9,949 nucleotides of DNA from Actinomycetota bacterium (GTDB lineage Bacteria > Actinomycetota > Acidimicrobiia > Acidimicrobiales > CADCSY01): assembly GCA_016178435.1 (NCBI GenBank), contig JACOTK010000081.1, positions 1 through 9,949 on the forward strand, in the 5' to 3' direction. Shown here piece by piece: positions 5,817 through 9,949 of this stretch. Under the pieces are notes generated by a model. The model was not told the DNA's origin, ran no database searches, and saw only the letters and a list, made by a program, of their open reading frames with translations. Position 1 is the stretch's first letter. Each line of letters opens with the position of its first letter. Both the position numbers and the translations under genes were made by a program.

Positions 5817-6834
5817 CCTCGAGGTCAAAGCAACGTCTCGCCGAGAAACTGAGATCGCCCGTGCAGATGTCGACCACCCGGTAGGTCAGGCCCAGGGCGA
5901 CGAGACATGCCTCGGCCCGCGCCACCAGGTCGAGGTGGGTCGCAGCCGCCTGCTCCGGCGTCGTGTAGGCAAGAATCTCCACCTTGTCGAACTCGTGCAC
6001 CCGCAACAAGCCTCGGGTGTCCCGGCCGGCCGAGCCCGCCTCACGACGGAAACACGACGTGTGGGCCATCAGGCGCACCGGTAGGTCGGCCTCGTCGAGA
6101 ATCTCGTCACGCGCCATCGAGGTCAAGGGCACCTCGGCGGTGGGAACCGCCCAGAGGTCGTCTCGCTCCAGATGATAGGCGTCATCGGCAAACTTGGGGA
6201 GGTGTCCCGTCGAGATCATGGTCTCGGTCCTGACCAGGGTAGGAGGGCGGATCTCCTCGAATGCATCGAGATTCCGATCCAGGGCCAACTGACAAAGGGC
6301 TCGAACGAGGCGGGCGCCGGCTCCTCGGTAGACCACGAACATCGAGCCCGAGAGCTTCGCTCCCCGTTCGAGATCCAACAGACCGAGGGACTCCCCGATC
6401 TCCCAGTGGGGGACGCGTTGATACTCCTCCCAGCGTCGATCGGCGCCTTCCACCCTCGTGATCACGTTGTCGCTCTCCCCGGCGCCCTCCGGCGCCTCGT
6501 CTGCCGGCTCGTTCGGCACGCCCAGGAGCAGATCTCGCAGGTCGCCGGCCACCTCGTCGGCCCGTGCCGAGAGATCGCGCTCGGCTTCACCGAGGCGGCG
6601 ACTCTCCGCCATCAGCGCCTCGGCCTCATCGGGCTCCCCTCGTCGCCGGAGATCGCCGACCTGACGTGAGAGGTCCTTGATCCGGGCGCGCATCTCATCG
6701 AGACGCTCACCCAACTCGCGTCGCTGCTCGTCGAGCGCGACCACGCGAGTGAGGTCGTCGATGTCAACCCCCTTGCGGAGCAGGCCGGCTTGCACTGCGG
6801 CAAGATCGGTACGCAGTCGTTTCACATCGAGCAT
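5752..6834 (-). CDS. serS: serine--tRNA ligase, 5' part; reading frame broken near residue 341
   Basis: This is the cytosolic class II synthetase that charges tRNA-Ser, and also tRNA-Sec where present. From ATG 6834, residues 1-341 are normal. They comprise the N-terminal coiled-coil tRNA-binding arm (about 25-105), the TAEVPLTSM segment (232-240), motif 2 in TSCFRREAGSAGRDTRGLLR (259-278), HEFDKVE (280-286) and CTGDLSFSARRCFDLEVY (324-341). Past Y341 the frame runs 19 residues of unrelated sequence to the TGA at 5752-5754, while the true C-terminus continues in another frame (5583-5816). The start is MLDVKRLRTDL, the usual SerRS N-terminus, and is exactly 6 nt after a TACCGT box, so the mRNA is probably leaderless. 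The frame is open upstream to 6951, but those residues are not SerRS-like. As serS is normally essential and single copy, a sequence or assembly error is a serious alternative to a true pseudogene. Confidence 0.88.
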   Translation of the reverse strand: MLDVKRLRTDLAAVQAGLLRKGVDIDDLTRVVALDEQRRELGERLDEMRARIKDLSRQVGDLRRRGEPDEAEALMAESRRLGEAERDLSARADEVAGDLRDLLLGVPNEPADEAPEGAGESDNVITRVEGADRRWEEYQRVPHWEIGESLGLLDLERGAKLSGSMFVVYRGAGARLVRALCQLALDRNLDAFEEIRPPTLVRTETMISTGHLPKFADDAYHLERDDLWAVPTAEVPLTSMARDEILDEADLPVRLMAHTSCFRREAGSAGRDTRGLLRVHEFDKVEILAYTTPEQAAATHLDLVARAEACLVALGLTYRVVDICTGDLSFSARRCFDLEVYALLVRRLPGPSRQHSLSTR

Positions 6835-6840
6835 GTCGTG

Positions 6841-6846
6841 ACGGTA
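6841..6846 (-). promoter_or_regulatory. candidate -10 box, leaderless start of serS
   Basis: The minus-strand TACCGT (TANNNT) ends exactly 6 nt before ATG 6834, with no Shine-Dalgarno in the gap. No good -35 hexamer is present. It is the likely promoter for the serS, small ORF, sdhC, sdhD run. Confidence 0.5.
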
Positions 6847-6928
6847 GCCGCCGAGTGGCCCCCGATCGTGCTTCAACGCTGCAGGGCTCTCCACCTCGAC
6901 CACCTGCAGCCGTTCGGTTCGACCCCTG

Positions 6929-6934
6929 TATGGT
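6929..6934 (+). promoter_or_regulatory. candidate -10 box, leaderless start of ABC ATPase gene
   Basis: TATGGT (TANNNT) ends exactly 6 nt before ATG 6941, and no Shine-Dalgarno precedes the ATG. With the serS box at 6841-6846 it makes a compact divergent promoter region of 106 bp. No clear -35 was found. Confidence 0.5.
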
Positions 6935-6940
6935 GCTTGC

Positions 6941-7876
6941 ATGCCGGCCATCTCCGTCGAGGACCTCTCGGTCCACTACCGTCGTGACCGCGACACGGTC
7001 AAGGCGGTCGACGGCGTGACCTTTGGCGTCGAGCCCGGTGAGGTGCTCGTGCTTCTCGGCCCGAACGGTGCAGGCAAGACCTCAACCGTCGAGACGCTCG
7101 AGGGCTATCGCAACGCGACATCGGGTCGTGTTCGGGTACTCGGTCTCGACCCGATCGCGGACCATCAGCCACTGATGATGCACGTTGGCATCATGTTGCA
7201 ACAGGGAGGCATTCACCCGGGTATGCGGGTCATCGAGGCCTTGCGTCTGTATGCCGCCTTCTATCCCGACCCGAGCGAGCCCGGGGTTCTCCTCCAACGC
7301 ATGGGCCTGCGGGACCGTGCCCGCTCCACCTGGCGACAACTGTCCGGCGGTGAGCAACAGCGGCTCTCCCTGGCGTTGGCGCTGATCGGCAAACCCAAGG
7401 TCGTGTTTCTCGACGAGCCCACGTCGGGCCTGGACGTCTCGGGACGTCAGATCGTACGGGACGTGATTCGGACGCTCCGTGACGATGGCGTCGCCGTGCT
7501 CCTGACCACCCACGAGCTCGGCGAAGCCCAGCGCCTCGCCGACCGAGTCGTCATCATCGATCACGGACGGATGGTCGCGGCGGGAACCCTCGCGGAGTTG
7601 ATGAATGCCGGCGAGGACCATGGGATTCATTTCGGCGCACCGGCCAAGCTCGACGTCAGTGCGCTCAGCGCCCGGATAGGTGCGCCCGTCATCGAGGTCA
7701 GCCCCGGTGAATACCGACTCGACAGCCCCCCAACCCCGATTGTCATCGCCGATCTCACAGCGTGGCTGTCGGAGCAGAACCTCCCTCTCGCCGACCTCCG
7801 GGCCGGTCGACACTCGCTGGAGGACGTCTTCCTCCGCCTGACCGGTCGCCAGGAGCAAGGGGAGTCCCACTCATGA
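6941..7876 (+). CDS. ABC exporter ATP-binding protein
   Basis: The protein has 311 residues and is the cytosolic ATPase of an ABC-2 type exporter of the DrrA/CcmA-like group. The nucleotide-binding domain is complete: Walker A GPNGAGKT (40-47), Q-loop at MLQQGG (85-90), signature LSGGEQQ (134-140), Walker B VVFLDEP with catalytic E159 (154-160), D-loop SGLD (162-165) and switch His191. After about residue 225, a C-terminal domain of about 85 residues ends in the common RHSLEDVFLRLTGR segment. The start follows a leaderless -10 box. The stop overlaps the permease start by 4 bp, so the two form one transporter. The substrate is not evident. In many actinobacteria a similar ATPase/permease pair lies near haem A synthase and oxidase assembly genes. 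The proximity here to ctaG, cox4 and ctaE makes a role near oxidase biogenesis conceivable but unproven. Confidence 0.92.
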   Translation: MPAISVEDLSVHYRRDRDTVKAVDGVTFGVEPGEVLVLLGPNGAGKTSTVETLEGYRNATSGRVRVLGLDPIADHQPLMMHVGIMLQQGGIHPGMRVIEALRLYAAFYPDPSEPGVLLQRMGLRDRARSTWRQLSGGEQQRLSLALALIGKPKVVFLDEPTSGLDVSGRQIVRDVIRTLRDDGVAVLLTTHELGEAQRLADRVVIIDHGRMVAAGTLAELMNAGEDHGIHFGAPAKLDVSALSARIGAPVIEVSPGEYRLDSPPTPIVIADLTAWLSEQNLPLADLRAGRHSLEDVFLRLTGRQEQGESHS

Positions 7877-8607
7877 ACCGCCGAGCCGTGTTCGCCCAGA
7901 CCCGAGCCGAGCTCGTCCTGATGTCGCGCCAGGGCGAAGTGCTGCTGCTCACGATGGCGATCCCCGTGATCCTTCTTGTCTTCTTCTCCCAAGTGGACCT
8001 CCTGCCGAGAGCAGCGACAGCTCGTGAACCTGTGGACGCCCTTGCGCCCGGCATCCTGGCCCTGGCCATCATGTCCTCCTCGATGGTGAGTCTGGCCATA
8101 GGAACCGGCTTCGAACGTCAATACGGGGTCCTCAAGCGTCTCGGCGCCTCCCCGCTCGGACGCCCGGCGCTGCTACTGGCCAAGACCGCGGTGATCGTGA
8201 CCGTGGAGGTTGTCCAGATCATCGTCCTGAGCCTTGTGGCATTTGCGTTGGGGTGGCGCCCGGGTGGCAACCCACTACTCGCCCTTGGCGCCATGTTGTT
8301 GGCGTCGGTTGCCTTCGCCGGTGTCGGCCTCTTCCTCGCCGGAACCCTCAGTGGCCTCATGACCCTGGCGGCGGCCAATGGGCTCTACCTCATCCTGCTG
8401 CTCATCGGAGGCATGGTCTTCCCCATCGACCGGCTTCCGGCGACGCTGGAGTCCCTGGCGAAGTTGTTGCCGGCAGCCGCCCTCGCCGAGGCTGTCACCC
8501 GAGCCCTCGATGGGAGCGGGACTGCACCGGCACAACCATGGATCGTGCTCGCCGTGTGGGCGACGGCCGCTCCGGCTCTTGCTACTCGGTTCTTTCGCTG
8601 GGATTGA
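7873..8607 (+). CDS. ABC-2 type exporter permease
   Basis: The protein has 244 residues and six predicted membrane helices: about 24-40, a longer hydrophobic stretch at 56-78, then about 101-127, 133-156, 160-185 and 220-240. This is typical of DrrB-like ABC-2 permeases, including the FERQYGVLKRLGASPLGRPA loop (80-99), which matches the coupling region after helix 2, and the GGMVFPIDRLPATL segment before the last helix. ATG 7873 overlaps the ATPase stop by 4 bp, and AAGGGGAG lies about 9 nt upstream; the longer open frame to 7762 overlaps the ATPase gene and is rejected. The 3' end overlaps the 3' end of convergent ctaG by 26 bp, leaving no room for a terminator between them. Confidence 0.88.
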   Translation: MNRRAVFAQTRAELVLMSRQGEVLLLTMAIPVILLVFFSQVDLLPRAATAREPVDALAPGILALAIMSSSMVSLAIGTGFERQYGVLKRLGASPLGRPALLLAKTAVIVTVEVVQIIVLSLVAFALGWRPGGNPLLALGAMLLASVAFAGVGLFLAGTLSGLMTLAAANGLYLILLLIGGMVFPIDRLPATLESLAKLLPAAALAEAVTRALDGSGTAPAQPWIVLAVWATAAPALATRFFRWD

Positions 8608-9418
8608 CCGACTCGATTCGGGCCAGCTCTCGCTCAACCTGCTCCCAGGTCAGGACACTGCCATCGGGGTCGGTGCGAACCGGGGCACGACGGTCCAGCG
8701 CCATCCCCGAGGCTCGATCATCCTCACCAGATTGAGCCGCAAACTTGGCGAACAGCGTAAAGATGACGATCCACAAATAGGTCCCGCCTACGAGTTTCAT
8801 GATCATCCCGGCAAACTGCTGGTCATAGGTCACCGATATCCCCCACACTCGCACAGGGACGTCGTAGGAGCGGTACACGACACCCTCGGCGAAGGTGAGC
8901 CAACCTGCCGGCACGGTTGGCACGATCGACTGGATGAAGAGATAGATCATCTGCACGGGCAGGGAGAAACGAAGCTCGGGAAGTGGGCCGGCAACAGGAA
9001 GCCACATCAGCAGTGCCGATGCAACCACCAGGACGTGGATGCCATAGTGGAGAAGACCGTTGCCCGCAGCGCTGTTGACGATCGCCGGCCAGTGGCTCAG
9101 AACCACGACCGCATTGAACAACACCGTCGCGGGAACGGGCCGAGCAAGTACCCTCAGCATGCGATAGAACCTGCCCGAGCCGACCACCATGCGGGCCAAC
9201 CAGGTTGGCGTTGCCAGAAGCATCATGGGTGGAATCACCAGGGACAACAGCAGATGTTGGCTCATGTGCACGCTGTAGAGGTACTCCTCCGCGAGGTCGT
9301 GCACCGGCCAGTCGGTGGCGATCCACAGAAGGAACATGCCGCCGGAGAACCAGGCGATCTGTGAGCGGTGAACAACCGATTCACCCGGCCGCGTCGCCGT
9401 TGGCCCGATGACACGCAT
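8582..9418 (-). CDS. ctaG: caa3-type cytochrome c oxidase assembly factor CtaG, N-terminus lost
   Basis: From ATG 9418 the frame gives 278 residues with six or so membrane helices. The family marks are clear: ATDWPVHDLAEEYLYSVHMS (34-53), QHLLLSLVIPPMMLLATPTW (54-73), LSHWPAIV (107-114), HYGIHVL (124-130) and PVAGPLPELR (141-150), then a hydrophilic tail (228-278). The protein acts in the membrane, helping assemble the Cu centre of cytochrome oxidase. The first helix usual in this family, before the YIYAMRVIGP segment, is missing: upstream of ATG 9418 the frame continues YIYA and then runs into cox4 sequence in another frame. No ribosome binding site precedes the ATG. The gene has therefore probably lost its true start through a deletion joined to cox4, or the assembly is wrong here. 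It is the last gene of the oxidase run and overlaps the ABC permease 3' end by 26 bp. Confidence 0.85.
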   Translation of the reverse strand: MRVIGPTATRPGESVVHRSQIAWFSGGMFLLWIATDWPVHDLAEEYLYSVHMSQHLLLSLVIPPMMLLATPTWLARMVVGSGRFYRMLRVLARPVPATVLFNAVVVLSHWPAIVNSAAGNGLLHYGIHVLVVASALLMWLPVAGPLPELRFSLPVQMIYLFIQSIVPTVPAGWLTFAEGVVYRSYDVPVRVWGISVTYDQQFAGMIMKLVGGTYLWIVIFTLFAKFAAQSGEDDRASGMALDRRAPVRTDPDGSVLTWEQVERELARIESVNPSERTE

Positions 9419-9714
9419 GGCATAGATGTAGCGGCAAGCACCAGCCCTGCCAGCAGGACGAGACTGAAGAGCTTGACGTCGAAACGCAGGTGCATGAACC
9501 ACGAGACGACGATGAAGAACTTCAGCGCCATCATGACCAGGAGCGACGGGATCAGCAGGCTTCCGAGCGTGTCCTCCACGTAGAAGGCCGCGACTTCCAG
9601 CGCGGTGATGACACCCAGGATGAGGGCGATCTGGATGTACTTCGCATCGCTGGGGTGCTCATGGCCGGCCTCGTGGATGTCATGGCCGTGTTGCTGTTCA
9701 AGCGTTGTGCTCAT
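9262..9714 (-). CDS. cytochrome c oxidase subunit IV-like (prokaryotic Cox4), C-terminus replaced
   Basis: ATG 9714 has AGGGGAA about 3 nt upstream. The first 75 or so residues are a small oxidase subunit: a His-rich N-terminus (QQHGHDIHEAGHEH), a helix in YIQIALILGVITALEVAAFY, a second helix and the diagnostic SWFMHLRFDVKLFS. A third helix begins (LVLLAGLVLA) and should run about 10-15 residues more before a stop. Instead the frame leaves the family at about 9435 and continues through ctaG in the wrong frame to 9262. The genuine gene therefore probably ended soon after the third helix. The small subunit sits between ctaE and ctaG, as in other actinobacterial oxidase clusters, and starts 7 bp after the ctaE stop. 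Identity of the N-terminal part is confident; the listed end is only the open-frame end. Confidence 0.75.
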   Translation of the reverse strand: MSTTLEQQHGHDIHEAGHEHPSDAKYIQIALILGVITALEVAAFYVEDTLGSLLIPSLLVMMALKFFIVVSWFMHLRFDVKLFSLVLLAGLVLAATSMPCVSSGQRRRGRVNRLFTAHRSPGSPAACSFCGSPPTGRCTTSRRSTSTACT

Positions 9715-9721
9715 GGTTCCC

Positions 9722-9949
9722 CTAGTTGATGAGGTAGACGATGGTGAAGATGAGGATCCACACGACGTCCACGAAGTGCCAGTACAAACCGACAATCTCG
9801 ACCGTCTCCGCCCGCTCGGTAGGAAGCTTGCCACGCAGGGACATCACATAGAGACTGATCAGCATCAGCACACCGATGGTGACGTGCACGCCGTGGAAAC
9901 CGGTCAGGGTATAAAAGGCCGAGCTCTGCAGGTTGGTCGTGTAACCCAG
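9722..9949 (-). CDS. ctaE: cytochrome c oxidase subunit III, 5' part outside window
   Basis: The last 75 residues are visible, open at base 9949 and ending with TAG 9722-9724. They contain the signature end of subunit III: FYTLTGFHGVHVTIGVLMLI, then E-x-VGLYWHFVDVVWILIF and a final YLIN. These give two helices, of which the GFHGxHV His-rich turn and the YWHFVDVVW helix are highly conserved. It is a core membrane subunit of the terminal aa3/caa3 oxidase. It lies upstream of cox4 and ctaG on the minus strand, with only 7 bp to the cox4 start, so they form one operon. About 60% or more of the gene lies beyond the window. Confidence 0.92.
   Translation of the reverse strand: MGYTTNLQSSAFYTLTGFHGVHVTIGVLMLISLYVMSLRGKLPTERAETVEIVGLYWHFVDVVWILIFTIVYLIN

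Noticed and set aside
8378..9364. Plus-strand 328-codon frame opposite ctaG
   Set aside because: His/Gln/Arg-rich antisense reading of ctaG; no start signal and no family features.

Overview
This is a high-GC window with actinobacterial character. It holds a WhiB-family iron-sulfur regulator (a family essentially confined to Actinobacteria and their phages), strong G/C preference at third codon positions, and three genes whose start codon sits exactly 6 nt after a TANNNT -10 box, as expected of leaderless mRNAs. The mix of an actinobacterial-type acyl-ACP thioesterase, CcdA/TlpA cytochrome c maturation proteins, succinate dehydrogenase membrane anchors and a caa3-type oxidase cluster would fit the Acidimicrobiia. 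That placement is an inference, not something the window proves.

Layout. On the left edge a 3'-truncated acyl-ACP thioesterase gene (minus strand, 1-706) is divergent from a major facilitator exporter (916-2148). A gene-poor stretch with a good intrinsic terminator (2413-2447) leads to a small WhiB-like gene (2535-2903) carrying an in-frame 5x hexanucleotide repeat. Its stop codon runs straight into a 23-bp perfect inverted repeat (2903-2994). Next come a membrane-anchored TlpA-like thioredoxin and a CcdA-like thiol-electron transporter (3123-4624), overlapping by 4 bp.

Convergent to these, on the minus strand, is a tightly packed run read from high to low coordinates: serS (broken), an overlooked 40-codon single-helix membrane protein, sdhC and sdhD (6834 down to 4640). 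sdhA and sdhB do not follow. Divergent from serS, an ABC exporter pair (ATPase and permease, 6941-8607) runs rightward and overlaps tail-to-tail with the end of a minus-strand cytochrome oxidase cluster: ctaE (cox3, partial), a cox4-like subunit and the caa3-type assembly factor ctaG (9949 down to 8582).

Together the window is mostly a respiratory-chain neighbourhood: thiol redox supply for cytochrome c/oxidase assembly, complex II anchors and complex IV subunits plus an assembly factor. The ABC pair may belong to the same theme.

Two genes look damaged in the same way. serS lacks roughly ten or more codons and changes frame near 5811-5817. The cox4 C-terminus is joined out of frame to ctaG near 9431-9455, so that both lose sequence. 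Both are essential or near-essential functions, so an assembly or base-calling error must be weighed against real small deletions. I saw no tRNA, rRNA, CRISPR array, insertion sequence or phage gene. Nothing here is clearly a new defence or mobile system. The most novel-looking items are the 40-aa ORF between serS and sdhC, the repeat-bearing WhiB protein and the inverted-repeat element behind it.
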